A stretch of DNA of 64,000 nucleotides, taken from positions 2,542,001 through 2,606,000 of the forward strand of contig NZ_CP032317.1 of the NCBI RefSeq assembly GCF_003574965.1. Reading direction: 5' to 3'. Below, one piece after another: positions 25,285-34,004 of the stretch. A program made the translations under genes and the position numbers. Numbering within the stretch: the stretch's first letter is position 1; the number at the start of each line of letters is the position of its first letter. Below the pieces are notes generated by a model. It saw only the letters and a program-made list of their open reading frames with translations, searched no databases and was not told where the DNA came from. The DNA is from Hymenobacter oligotrophus. Lineage in GTDB: Bacteria > Bacteroidota > Bacteroidia > Cytophagales > Hymenobacteraceae.

Positions 25285-26274
25285 CTACAGCGTTTCCGAC
25301 TCAGCGGGTTCGTGCTGGTAGTCGCTTTCGGCAGGAGCTTCTACTTTGCGCACGTTGCGGGCGCAGTCTTCGTTGCGGTGGTTGCGGCCAACCGTAAACT
25401 CAACCCAGTCGCCTTCGTGCAGCTCGTTGAAGTCCTGGCCCTCGGCCATGTCGGCGTACGAAAAGAACAGGTTGTTGGGCGGCATCACCACGAAACCGTA
25501 GCCGTTCTTCAGGTTCTTGATGGTGCTCACACCAATAGAACCCTCGGGACCGGCGGCAGTTGGCTGATAAGCCGTAGCGGCGGCTGCGCGCGGCGGCGTG
25601 GCTACGTTGGGGTAGGCCGAAGGCTCGGGCTGGTTTACAAACAGGTTGTCGACGATGTCGCCACCGCGGCCGTCGATTACCTCGTTCATGGCCACGGCGT
25701 AGTTCACCGTCTCGAGCAGCAGCTGCGAGGGGCGGGTTACGCGGCTTTCGCCTTTGAAGTCGGTGTACTTGAAATCCCAGCTCAGCAGCATCACGCGGGT
25801 GCCCAGCGTGTTCAGCTTTTTGATCAGCGGCACGTAGTCCGAGTCGCCGGCGATGAGCACCACCACATCGAGGTGCTTGTGCAGAGCCAGGTCAAACGCT
25901 TCGAGGGCCAGCCACACGTCAACGCCTTTCTCCTGCAGGCGGCCGTCGCGGGTTTTGAGGGGCATGTAGTGCGTTTGCACCGACATGTTCATCAGGATAT
26001 CGTCGAGCAGACGGTCGTGGAACAACCGGTCTTTGTCGCGGGCTTCGGTAGCCGACAAGCGGCCGCGGAAGAAGTGGGGCTCGGTAATTTGGCACAGACG
26101 CACGTCGGCGTCTTCATCCTCGGCTACTTGGTGCCGAATGAAATCGTGCAGGCCTTCCAGGCTGATGCGAGCTTTGCGGTCGTGCTGGAAGTAGTAGTAA
26201 TCACTGATCTTAAGGAAATAGTTGCCGTCGTAGAAGACGCCGATCCGGATCAGCGGGCTATTGATCTGGTTCAT
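25285..26274 (-). CDS. NYN-domain (PIN-like) putative RNase with C-terminal cold-shock domain
   Basis: The 329-residue protein joins two domains. Residues about 8-190 form a NYN/LabA-type PIN-like nuclease domain with the acidic residues of GVFYDGNYF, KGVDVWLALEAFD and VVLIAGDSDYVPL, which would coordinate metal in the active site. A linker rich in Ala and Pro (about 225-250) leads to a cold-shock-like OB fold (about 255-315) with RNP motifs KNGYGFVVM and LFFSYADM. The combination suggests an RNA-binding endonuclease acting in the cytosol; the target is unknown. The start MNQINSPLIRIGV at 26274 is supported by a -7 element at 26344-26351. The acidic C-terminal tail is unstructured. Confidence 0.87.
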   Translation of the reverse strand: MNQINSPLIRIGVFYDGNYFLKISDYYYFQHDRKARISLEGLHDFIRHQVAEDEDADVRLCQITEPHFFRGRLSATEARDKDRLFHDRLLDDILMNMSVQTHYMPLKTRDGRLQEKGVDVWLALEAFDLALHKHLDVVVLIAGDSDYVPLIKKLNTLGTRVMLLSWDFKYTDFKGESRVTRPSQLLLETVNYAVAMNEVIDGRGGDIVDNLFVNQPEPSAYPNVATPPRAAAATAYQPTAAGPEGSIGVSTIKNLKNGYGFVVMPPNNLFFSYADMAEGQDFNELHEGDWVEFTVGRNHRNEDCARNVRKVEAPAESDYQHEPAESETL

Positions 26275-26669
26275 GAGTACAGGAGGTGTGCAAGAGGGTA
26301 AGAGGAGGGAGCAGGGGTTCCGGACCCGGTAGCCGGAAGTGACCAAAGGTACAAAAGCATAGTTAATTTCCGATGTATTAGATGTGCAAGATGTTCAGCG
26401 CTATAGCTATTTTTCTCCTAAAAATTGTGCTATAAAAAAGATACGTATCAGCAGTGCTTTCGGTAGTAGAAACACACCCTGAGGAGAAACGTTGCAAAAC
26501 CGAGCAAATATGACTGTGCCTAGGTAGCACCACAATTGCGGAGGCTTGCGAAGTGCCCATTAGGGCAGTGCAATGTTACAAAACCTAGGCGATAGACAAA
26601 CACCGCAACGCAATTAATCGCCACAGCGGCCGTTGCCTAGGATTTTGCCGGCACTGGGTTGACTTGGTA
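26275..26669. other. Gene-free AT-rich stretch
   Basis: Apart from the promoter of the NYN gene I see no gene here. The longest frames (about 60 codons) have no recognisable composition. Three CCTAGG sites fall at about 26518, 26584 and 26637. The sequence is richer in A and T than its neighbours. Confidence 0.5.
26344..26351 (-). promoter_or_regulatory. -7 element TACCTTTG for the NYN/cold-shock gene
   Basis: TACCTTTG on the minus strand matches TAnnTTTG and is 69 bases upstream of the start codon, giving an untranslated leader of about 60 bases. Confidence 0.65.
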
Positions 26670-27413
26670 CTATGCAAAACTGAACCGTTGCCACCACAGC
26701 AGGGCCACCAGCAAACCGTATCCGGCACATATGCCGAGTTCTATCATATTTCCAAGGGATGAGCCGGTGGAGATGAGCGGCAGCTTGAGCGCCTTGTCGG
26801 AAAGCGGCAGCAGGTAGCGCACGCCCGATTTGGTGAGCGTATCGGCCAGCAGATGCGACATGTACCCCGCCCCGGCGTAGGCAGCTACGCCGTGCCAGCC
26901 TAGGTCGCGGTTGGCGAGGTAGCCGATGTAGGTCCAGAGCGCGGCCGCCCAGATGGTGTGCGTCCAGGAACGGTGCGAGGTAAAGGGCGCCGTGGCCACA
27001 AACGCGCCGAGCAAGCTCAGCCACAAAAACTGCCAGTACAGGCCGGCCAGCACCGTGCCTACCCCCGTGAACAGCAAAGCCAGCTTGCGCGCCGACTGGT
27101 TTTGCATGGCCATACCGATCAGGAACATCGACATGGCCGCCGTAAAGCCCATGCGCCGCTCGGGGCCAATGGGCAGGTTGAAGTGCGTGTACAAACCCAG
27201 CAACACGCCCGCCGCCGCAAAAGCCCAGCGCACGTAGTTTTGGGCAAAACCCAGGCGCTTGCTCAGGCGCGAGCCGGGGTGGTCGAGGTCGGGGGCCAGG
27301 GCCGAAAAACCCGCCAGCGCAACTCCGGGCAGCGAAAGGCGCATATCGGGCACCACGGCGGCAATTCCGGCTCCGGTTATTAGGCCAATAGCTAAATGAG
27401 AAGATCCGCGCAC
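26670..27413 (-). CDS. YdjM-like membrane-bound metal-dependent hydrolase (DUF457)
   Basis: The 247-residue protein starts MRGSSHLAIGLITGAG and has the conserved sets of the YdjM/DUF457 family: APDLDHPGSRLSKRL, SHRSWTHTIWA and GYMSHLLADTLTKSGVRYLLP, where His and Asp residues bind metal in a membrane-embedded site. About six helices are visible. E. coli YdjM is part of the SOS regulon; the present gene shows no LexA-type operator that I can recognise. The exact reaction of the family is not established. It is a single gene divergent from mfd. Confidence 0.88.
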   Translation of the reverse strand: MRGSSHLAIGLITGAGIAAVVPDMRLSLPGVALAGFSALAPDLDHPGSRLSKRLGFAQNYVRWAFAAAGVLLGLYTHFNLPIGPERRMGFTAAMSMFLIGMAMQNQSARKLALLFTGVGTVLAGLYWQFLWLSLLGAFVATAPFTSHRSWTHTIWAAALWTYIGYLANRDLGWHGVAAYAGAGYMSHLLADTLTKSGVRYLLPLSDKALKLPLISTGSSLGNMIELGICAGYGLLVALLWWQRFSFA

Positions 27414-27668
27414 TAGTGATTGAGAGTTGCTAAGTGGATATACGAAAGTACGGCAGCTGCGCGCGAAAAGGCCAAAATCATTGGCTTAAACAGCCTTTGC
27501 GATATCTGAACTTGGCAATATTCTGGGCCAACGCTGGCTTTTGGCCCTTGGCGCGGGGCTGCGGGTAGCTGCGCGCGCGGGCGCGCGGCAGCTCATCGGA
27601 AACTTTCGGCGCGCCTAGGTGGTATTGCCTACCGTGTGCCCGGCCGAAATTCCATTCGGTCGGGCTTC

Positions 27669-27676
27669 TACCTTTG
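27669..27676 (+). promoter_or_regulatory. -7 element TACCTTTG for mfd
   Basis: TACCTTTG lies 23 bases before the GTG at 27700. Because it is downstream of the ATG at 27619, that ATG cannot be the start if this promoter is used. Confidence 0.65.
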
Positions 27677-27699
27677 CCGCCGCTCCAAGCCGATACCCC

Positions 27700-30600
27700 G
27701 TGCAAGCTTCCGAATTCCTCCGCCTTTACACGCTCGACACCGACATCCAGGCCCTGGCCATGCGCCTTGCGCCTGCCACTGGCGCCGCTGCGCTGCGCTT
27801 TCATTTGCGCGGCCTGGTGGGCAGCCAGGATGCCACGGTAGCCGCCGCCCTGCACCTCGACCGCCCCGACGAGCACCTTGTGTTTGTGCTGCACGACCGC
27901 GACGAGGCCACTTTCTTCGCCTCCGACCTGCAGCACCTCGTGGGCGACCGGGAGGAGGTGCTCATCTTCCCGAGCTCCTACAAGCGCGCCTACGCCCTCG
28001 ACGAAACCGAAAACGCCAACGTGCTCATGCGCGCCGAGGTGCTGAACCGCCTTAGCGGCAAATCGGGCGAGAAGGGTAAAAAAGCTGACGAAAAGCCCAA
28101 AGCCGCTGCCCCGGACAAAGCCGACGACGATAAGCCACCCAAAGGTGCCCTCATCGTAACGTACCCCGAGGCGCTGAGCGAGAAGGTTATCAACCGGCAA
28201 AGCCTGGTACAGAACACCTTCAGCACCAAGGTAGGCGACCGGCTCGACGTGAGCTTCCTAGGTGAGCTGCTGGCTGAGTACGACTTTGAGCGCACCGACT
28301 TTGTGTACGAGGCCGGCCAGTACGCCGTGCGCGGCGGCATCGTGGATGTGTTCAGCTACGCTAACGAGCTGCCCTACCGCATCGAGCTCTTTGGGGATGA
28401 AATCGACTCGATTCGCACGTTCAACCCGGAGTCGCAGCTGTCGGTGGAGCGCAAGGAGCAAATCAGCATTGTGCCGAACGTGCAGACGAAGCTGCTGCAG
28501 GAAAAGCGCGAGTCGTTTCTGGAGTTTTTGCCGGTTAACTCGGCCATTTGGCTGAAGGACGTACGCCAGCTGTTCGATGTAGTGGGCGAGCAGTTCGAGC
28601 GGGCCGAGCAAAACTTTAAGCAGCTGCTGGAGGAAGCCGGCGGGCAGCAGATTGTGTCGTCGCCAGAGGCTTTGTTCGAAACTACCAAGGCGCTGAAGAA
28701 AAGCCTGGAGCGGTTTCCGGTGCTGGAATTCGGCAAACGCTTTTACTACAAAGAGGCCGAGCAGGTGCAGTTCACGAGCAAGCCGCAGCCCTCGTTCAAC
28801 AAGGACTTCAACCGCCTTGTGAAGAACCTGCACGAAAACCAGGGGCGCGATTTGGTGAACATTATTGCCGCCGACTCGATGCGGCAGATCGACCGGCTGC
28901 GCACCATCTTCGACGAGCTCGACCACGACGTGCGCTTTCAGCACCTGGCCCTAGGTCTGCGCGAGGGTTTCGTGGACGAGGACCGCAAGCTGGTGGTGTA
29001 CACCGACCACCAGCTGTTTGAGCGCTACTACCGCGCCCAGGAGAAGCGCAAGTTCTCGAAGAAGAAAGCCCTGACGCTGAAAGAGCTGCGCAACCTGAGC
29101 CCCGGCGACTACGTGGTGCACCAAGACCACGGCATTGCTCGTTTCGTGGGCCTCACGCAGGTAGAAATCAACGGCCACTTGCAGGAAGCCATCCGACTGG
29201 TGTACCGCGACGACGACGTGCTGACGGTGAGCATTCACGCCTTGCACAAGATTGCCAAGTACTCGGGGGCCGAGGGCACGCCGCCCACCATGAGCAAGCT
29301 GGGCTCGCCGGAGTGGGAAAACAAGAAAAAGGCCGTTAAGAAGAAGGTTAAGGACATTGCCGCCGACCTCATTCGGCTGTACGCCAAGCGCAAAACCGCG
29401 CCGGGCTACGCCTTCAGCAAAGACGGCTTTTTGCAGGCCGAGCTGGAGTCGTCGTTTATCTACGAGGACACGCCCGACCAGGCCAAGTCGACGGAGGACG
29501 TGAAGAACGACATGGAGCAGCCGCACCCCATGGACCGCCTCGTGTGCGGCGACGTGGGCTTCGGCAAAACCGAAGTGGCCATACGCGCCGCCTTTAAGGC
29601 CGTGTGCGACGGCAAGCAAGTGGCCGTGCTGGTGCCCACCACCATCCTGGCCATGCAGCACTTCAAAACCTTCCGCGACCGGCTGGCCGAGTTCCCCGTG
29701 ACGGTCGACTACATCAACCGCTTCAAAACCACCAAGCAGGTAAAGGAAACCCTGGGTAAGGTGGCCGAGGGCAAAACCGATATCCTCATCGGCACGCACC
29801 GCCTCACCAACAAGGACATCCAGTTCAAGGACCTAGGGCTGCTGGTGATTGACGAGGAGCAGAAGTTTGGCGTGAAAACCAAGGACAAGCTGAAGGAGCT
29901 GAAAGTGAACGTGGATACCCTCACGCTCACGGCCACGCCCATTCCGCGCACCTTGCACTTCTCGCTTATGGGCGCCCGCGACTTGTCGGTAATCAGCACG
30001 CCGCCGCCCAACCGCCAGCCGGTACAAACCGAGCTGGCCGTGTTCGACGAGCTGTTGGTGCGCGACGCCATTTCGCGCGAGCTAAAGCGCGGCGGGCAGG
30101 TGTTTTATGTGCACAACCGCGTGAAGGACATTGAGGAGCAGGCCGCCATGATTTTGCGCCTGGTGCCCGATGCCCGCATTACCTACATACACGGGCAAAT
30201 GGAGGGCGAGATGCTGGAAAAGCGCATGATGAAGTTTGTGGAGGGCGAGTACGACGTGCTGGTATCCACCAACCTCATCGAGTCGGGCCTGGATATTCCG
30301 AACGCCAACACCATCATCATCAACCGGGCGCACATGCACGGCCTCTCCGACCTGCACCAGATGCGCGGGCGCGTGGGCCGCTCCAACAAAAAGGCCTACT
30401 GCTACCTGCTTACGCCGCCGGTGGCCGGCCTGCCCGCCGATGCCCGCAAGCGCCTGAGCACCCTCGAGGAGTTTTCCGACCTAGGGGCCGGCTTTAACGT
30501 GGCCATGCGCGACCTCGACATTCGCGGCGCCGGCAACCTGCTGGGCGGCGAGCAGTCGGGCTTCATCAACGACCTAGGCTACGAAACCTATCACCAGATA

Positions 30601-31212
30601 CTCGACGAGGCCGTGCAGGAGCTGAAGGAAACGGAGTTCCGCGACCTGTTTTTGGGCGACACCACCGGCCGCCTCAAAGAAGCCGCCGATTTTGCCCGCC
30701 CCAAGGAGTGCAGCATCGAAACGGACCTGCAAATCCTCATCCCTGATACCTACGTGAGCAACGTATCGGAGCGCCTGCGGCTGTACTCGAAGCTCGACCG
30801 CGCCAAGGAGCCCGAGGAGCTGCGCCGCCTGCTGGTGAGCATGGAAGACCGCTTCGGGCCGCTGCCGCCCGAGGTAGAGCAGCTGGCCGACATTGTGCGC
30901 CTGCGCTGGCAGGGCTCGCGCGTGGGCTTCGAGAAGGTATCCTTGAAGAAAGGCACCCTGAAAGGCTACCTGCGCGCCGGCGAAGGCTCGGAGGCGTACT
31001 TCCAGGGCGAGCAGTTCGGGCAGATTCTGAACTACGTGCAGACGCACCCCCGCTCCTCGCGCATGAAGGAGCGCAAAGACCAACTCATCATCAGCATCGA
31101 CGACGTGCGCGACGTGCTGCACGCCCGCGAGCTAATGAACGAGCTAAGCGCGGAATCGATGCCGCCGGTAGTGGCTGCGGCTTCGGTGTCGGATGATGAG
31201 GATGACGTGTAG
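27700..31212 (+). CDS. mfd: Transcription-repair coupling factor Mfd
   Basis: The 1170-residue protein removes stalled RNA polymerase from damaged DNA and recruits UvrA. It has the UvrB-like N-terminal region, the CarD-like RNA-polymerase interaction domain (LSPGDYVVHQDHGIARFVG), and the RecG-like translocase with Walker A GDVGFGKTE, motif II DEEQKFG, motif III TLTATPIPRT and motif VI QMRGRVGRSNKKAYCYLL, then the TRCF C-terminal domain. A Lys/Asp/Pro-rich insert (about residues 125-147, KGKKADEKPKAAAPDKADDD) is a lineage-type linker. I chose the GTG at 27700 because a -7 promoter element lies between it and the upstream ATG at 27619. The gene ends before a strong terminator. Confidence 0.96.
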   Translation: MQASEFLRLYTLDTDIQALAMRLAPATGAAALRFHLRGLVGSQDATVAAALHLDRPDEHLVFVLHDRDEATFFASDLQHLVGDREEVLIFPSSYKRAYALDETENANVLMRAEVLNRLSGKSGEKGKKADEKPKAAAPDKADDDKPPKGALIVTYPEALSEKVINRQSLVQNTFSTKVGDRLDVSFLGELLAEYDFERTDFVYEAGQYAVRGGIVDVFSYANELPYRIELFGDEIDSIRTFNPESQLSVERKEQISIVPNVQTKLLQEKRESFLEFLPVNSAIWLKDVRQLFDVVGEQFERAEQNFKQLLEEAGGQQIVSSPEALFETTKALKKSLERFPVLEFGKRFYYKEAEQVQFTSKPQPSFNKDFNRLVKNLHENQGRDLVNIIAADSMRQIDRLRTIFDELDHDVRFQHLALGLREGFVDEDRKLVVYTDHQLFERYYRAQEKRKFSKKKALTLKELRNLSPGDYVVHQDHGIARFVGLTQVEINGHLQEAIRLVYRDDDVLTVSIHALHKIAKYSGAEGTPPTMSKLGSPEWENKKKAVKKKVKDIAADLIRLYAKRKTAPGYAFSKDGFLQAELESSFIYEDTPDQAKSTEDVKNDMEQPHPMDRLVCGDVGFGKTEVAIRAAFKAVCDGKQVAVLVPTTILAMQHFKTFRDRLAEFPVTVDYINRFKTTKQVKETLGKVAEGKTDILIGTHRLTNKDIQFKDLGLLVIDEEQKFGVKTKDKLKELKVNVDTLTLTATPIPRTLHFSLMGARDLSVISTPPPNRQPVQTELAVFDELLVRDAISRELKRGGQVFYVHNRVKDIEEQAAMILRLVPDARITYIHGQMEGEMLEKRMMKFVEGEYDVLVSTNLIESGLDIPNANTIIINRAHMHGLSDLHQMRGRVGRSNKKAYCYLLTPPVAGLPADARKRLSTLEEFSDLGAGFNVAMRDLDIRGAGNLLGGEQSGFINDLGYETYHQILDEAVQELKETEFRDLFLGDTTGRLKEAADFARPKECSIETDLQILIPDTYVSNVSERLRLYSKLDRAKEPEELRRLLVSMEDRFGPLPPEVEQLADIVRLRWQGSRVGFEKVSLKKGTLKGYLRAGEGSEAYFQGEQFGQILNYVQTHPRSSRMKERKDQLIISIDDVRDVLHARELMNELSAESMPPVVAAASVSDDEDDV

Positions 31213-31267
31213 GCAGTATCATTTAATAAAGCACTCTAAGATTTAATTAAGCAGGAATTAACAACAC

Positions 31268-31326
31268 AAAGTCGCATAAAAGAAACAAGCCCACTTTTGG
31301 CGGGCTTGTTTCTTTTATGCGACTTT
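31268..31326. terminator. 25-base perfect hairpin after mfd, overlapping the next gene's stop
   Basis: Positions 31268-31292 and 31302-31326 are exact reverse complements with a 9-base loop. A and T runs flank the GC core on both sides, so it terminates in both directions. The stop codon of the minus-strand XRE-ImmA gene (31315-31317) lies inside the right arm. Confidence 0.9.
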
Positions 31327-32379
31327 CATCATTCCATTTCCACCCTGACTATGTATTCTATGCCTAATATCATCTACTAATAAACCTATATGATTTTCTA
31401 TCTCATCAATACTCATATCCAAATCATTCAAATGCGCTCTTATCATTGAACTTATTAAAACTGGTACCTCTATCGGTATATCTATTGGCTCTTTCTTTCT
31501 GTAACCTAGACGACTAATTTGTTGAAACAATGACCGGTAGCGCTCATCACTGATTATTTTTAGCTTATAAGCTCTCATCACCAAAAATTGAATAGAGACT
31601 TTCCAATATCTTTTTAGATCCGCATAGCCAGATAAGGAAGTTTTTTCATTGACCATAATTTGGAACTCTTTTGCAGGCACTAAAAACTCTCCTGCAAATC
31701 GATAAGCCTCGTCTTCAACATCCTCTAAAGCCGTTGGATTAAAAGCATTGTGCATAATCCAGTGCCCAAATTCATGAGCAAGAGTTGCACGCTGACGGTC
31801 ACCTGACATAGTTTTATTGATGTATATTACAGGAAGAGCGTCAGGATCCGGCACTACCATACCATCAAGCTTATCTATATTATAATCTGTGGTAACAATA
31901 AGTACCCCAGCACGCTCAATTGTGGAAACCAAGTTTTTAATTGGTCCCGTAGGTACGGACAATTTGTTACGCACAATACGAGCAATGTGTTCCGGCGAAT
32001 CATAATCCACCGGATTCATTGGCTCCAACTTCTGGTTCAGGTCTAAAGATTTTAATAGCTGCTTTATTCGAAATCGTTCAATATGTACCTGACTATCTAT
32101 TATATCTATTTCCGGATTCCGAGCCGCAGCTCTTTTCCGGTAATAGATAATATTAGGCGTTAAAACAGAAACATCTTTAGCGAAAAAACTTTTAGGATAG
32201 CGCAGGACGTTCGCAATTTTTTCTAATAAATCTTCTTTAATCGACAAATCATCTCTTTCTAATTTACATAATGTAGCAGGCGTAATTCCTATTTCACTAG
32301 CTAAATCTTTCTGGCTAATTCCCCGCGAACGACGGGCTATCATTAAAGCATCGCCGTTAAATACCGGCTTGTTTGTCAT
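31315..32379 (-). CDS. XRE-family regulator fused to ImmA/IrrE-type zinc metallopeptidase
   Basis: The 354-residue protein has an N-terminal helix-turn-helix of the XRE class (residues about 10-60, SQKDLASEIGITPATLCKLER) and a central ImmA/IrrE (COG2856) peptidase domain with the zinc motif HEFGH at 202-206 and a downstream DEAYRFAGEFLVP. Such proteins cleave or sense repressors in mobile elements and stress responses, or serve as antitoxin-like regulators. The C-terminal 100 residues are helical and unassigned. The start overlaps the upstream gene by 23 bases, so they form an operon. The pair is markedly AT-rich and has no CCTAGG site, unlike the rest of the window, indicating horizontal acquisition. 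No integrase or phage gene is adjacent. Confidence 0.9.
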   Translation of the reverse strand: MTNKPVFNGDALMIARRSRGISQKDLASEIGITPATLCKLERDDLSIKEDLLEKIANVLRYPKSFFAKDVSVLTPNIIYYRKRAAARNPEIDIIDSQVHIERFRIKQLLKSLDLNQKLEPMNPVDYDSPEHIARIVRNKLSVPTGPIKNLVSTIERAGVLIVTTDYNIDKLDGMVVPDPDALPVIYINKTMSGDRQRATLAHEFGHWIMHNAFNPTALEDVEDEAYRFAGEFLVPAKEFQIMVNEKTSLSGYADLKRYWKVSIQFLVMRAYKLKIISDERYRSLFQQISRLGYRKKEPIDIPIEVPVLISSMIRAHLNDLDMSIDEIENHIGLLVDDIRHRIHSQGGNGMMKVA

Positions 32380-32971
32380 TGGGCTTTTTCCTTGCGGCTG
32401 GTTTGACGGTAAACGGATTTTCTTCAGGAAGCTCTTCTGGAGAGCTAAACAGTGTCGGGGTAATGACTCCTGCTAAATCTTCTGTCATATTGAAGAACCA
32501 AGGCTCATCGCCTAAGGCCACAGCCCAGACGTTATCTATGCCAGCGCCAATAGCATCATTCACATACCCTACGTCTATGCAAGTGAGACGCTGTGCCTCA
32601 ATACCCGGTATCTCCATGATAAATTGACCTTCACGCCATTTGCGAACTTGCTTAGTAAGGATGTTAACGGACTTACGCTTCTTAGTTAATTTTTTAAAGC
32701 GCAGCGCTACTTTGTCGCCTACAACCATTAACATCATCCTCTGCACCTCCTTAAACTGAATGCGAGGATTTCCACTTAGCTCCTGTTTGGCGCGGTACAC
32801 GACGTAGTCACGAATCATACTTGAGCGAGTTGCCCTAGTTAGTTCGTGTGCATACTCGCTGTTGCGCAAATCAAATTGATTATGTCCCTCATGTATGCAA
32901 GAGTATACAATCGGCAGAACGTCTTTGATGTACTCCAGGGTTTCAGCTTGAGATAGTGGAGTTGTTGTCAT
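32357..32971 (-). CDS. Unknown protein paired with XRE-ImmA/IrrE
   Basis: The 204-residue product is not a family I recognise. The N-terminal half is helical and charged (AETLEYIKDVLPIVYSCIHEG...TRATRSSMIRDYVVYRAKQEL). The middle contains a basic stretch (RFKKLTKKRKSVNILTKQVRKW) and the C-terminal part a strand-rich segment (DVGYVNDAIGAGIDNVWAVAL) and a Pro/Lys-rich tail. There is no signal peptide or membrane helix. It is the first gene of the island operon and overlaps the XRE-ImmA gene by 23 bases. A toxin, a defence effector or a repressor that the peptidase cleaves are all possible. The start MTTTPLSQAE at 32971 is supported by a -7 element at 33008-33015. Confidence 0.8.
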   Translation of the reverse strand: MTTTPLSQAETLEYIKDVLPIVYSCIHEGHNQFDLRNSEYAHELTRATRSSMIRDYVVYRAKQELSGNPRIQFKEVQRMMLMVVGDKVALRFKKLTKKRKSVNILTKQVRKWREGQFIMEIPGIEAQRLTCIDVGYVNDAIGAGIDNVWAVALGDEPWFFNMTEDLAGVITPTLFSSPEELPEENPFTVKPAARKKPNDKQAGI

Positions 32972-33443
32972 AGGTGAATGGTGTTTGGTTGTAGACAATG
33001 AACGCAGCAAACATACAATAATCCTTACAAAAATTTCCAAAAAAATTTCCTTTGAACATAAAATACTGTAGTTCAATATTTTAATTTAACTAATAAGATT
33101 AGCTCATCTACTGAAATTAGCATATAAACGTATGTGTTCAGAGCAAATGAGTTTCTTATTGAGCTCAACCAACACACGGAGTTAGTCTTGCGAGCGAATG
33201 CTTTCTAGGCACTATGCGGCGCGAGCTTGTAGGTCGTGTCCAAGTTGGAGGGAAGCTACGCCTCTTTGCTGCGTAGCGGCAATCCTGTTCCGCAACGAGT
33301 AAGCCTCATCAACGCACAACGCGCCTGTAGGCAGCATTGAAAGAGCACTGATACTAATTCAATGCCTTTCCGATTCATTCCGCCTCGTTTTTGCTTAGAC
33401 TGCGCTCCTTGCCGAATGGCACCCTCCCGACACAACAAAGACA
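32972..33443. other. Intergenic region right of the island
   Basis: The part up to about 33140 is AT-rich like the island and carries its promoter. The remainder returns to higher GC content. A minus-strand frame at 33256-33444 (62 codons, Arg- and Cys-rich end) might be a remnant of a mobile-element gene, but no motif supports this and I do not call it. Confidence 0.4.
33008..33015 (-). promoter_or_regulatory. Promoter -7 element TATGTTTG of the island operon
   Basis: TATGTTTG on the minus strand, with TTTG 22 bases further upstream, matches the Bacteroidota consensus and lies 37 bases before the start at 32971. The island thus has a promoter of the host type. Confidence 0.7.
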
Positions 33444-33830
33444 ATGAAAAAAGTAACCGGCATTGGCGGCATCTTCTTCAAGTGCCAAGACCCCGCCCAA
33501 GTGCGCGAGTGGTACAAAACGCACCTAGGGCTCGATACCAACCCCTACGGGGCCAGCTTTGCGTGGCGGGATGATGCCGACCCCACGAAACAAGGCTCGA
33601 CGCAATGGAGCCCCTTCGCCGAGACGAGCACCTATTTTGAGCCCTCGGCCAAGGAGTTCATGATCAACTACCGCGTCGAGAACCTGGAGGCCCTGGTAGC
33701 GCAGCTCCGCACCGAAGGCGTAACCATCCTCGACGAAATTGAGGCTTCGGAGTACGGCAAGTTCGTGCACATCCTCGACCCGGAAGGCAACAAGATTGAG
33801 CTGTGGGAGCCTGCCGATGATGCCGGGTAA
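33444..33830 (+). CDS. VOC-superfamily (glyoxalase-like) protein
   Basis: The 128-residue protein has the paired beta-alpha-beta-beta-beta units of the vicinal oxygen chelate fold: an N-terminal GIGGIFFKCQDPAQVREWYKTHLGL and a C-terminal YGKFVHILDPEGNKIELWEP. Metal ligands in this family include the final Glu (ELWE). Members cover glyoxalases, dioxygenases and resistance proteins, and the substrate cannot be told. The gene stands alone just right of the AT-rich island and has native composition with a CCTAGG site. The start at 33444 is the usual MKKV beginning. Confidence 0.88.
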   Translation: MKKVTGIGGIFFKCQDPAQVREWYKTHLGLDTNPYGASFAWRDDADPTKQGSTQWSPFAETSTYFEPSAKEFMINYRVENLEALVAQLRTEGVTILDEIEASEYGKFVHILDPEGNKIELWEPADDAG

Positions 33831-33964
33831 GCTAGGCGCGGCCTAGGTGAATGCGGTGTGGGAGTGTGCCAGGAGGCCAGCGCCAGCAGGATGGCAAGCG
33901 CCGCTGTAGCAACAAACAACGAGCCCGACACGCAAGCCCTGCCCTGGAATGCACCCCCACGCCA

Positions 33965-33989
33965 AGGCCCGCCTTGGTCGGGCGGGCCT
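33965..33989. terminator. Hairpin between convergent VOC and TonB genes
   Basis: AGGCCCGCC (33965-33973) pairs with GGCGGGCCT (33981-33989) around a 7-base loop, 16 bases from the TonB stop codon. Confidence 0.6.
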
Positions 33990-34004
33990 GGGCGCTGTGA
34001 CGAC

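Noticed and set aside
26378-26560. Minus-strand frame of 60 codons upstream of the NYN gene
   Set aside because: It has no promoter, no recognisable features, and is in AT-rich non-coding sequence.
27478-28200. Minus-strand frame at the start of mfd
   Set aside because: It covers the mfd promoter and coding start in antisense and shows no family features.
33256-33444. Possible transposase remnant (minus strand, 62 codons)
   Set aside because: The Arg/Cys/Leu-rich end is suggestive, but there is no DDE motif, no terminal repeat and no flanking duplication that I can see.
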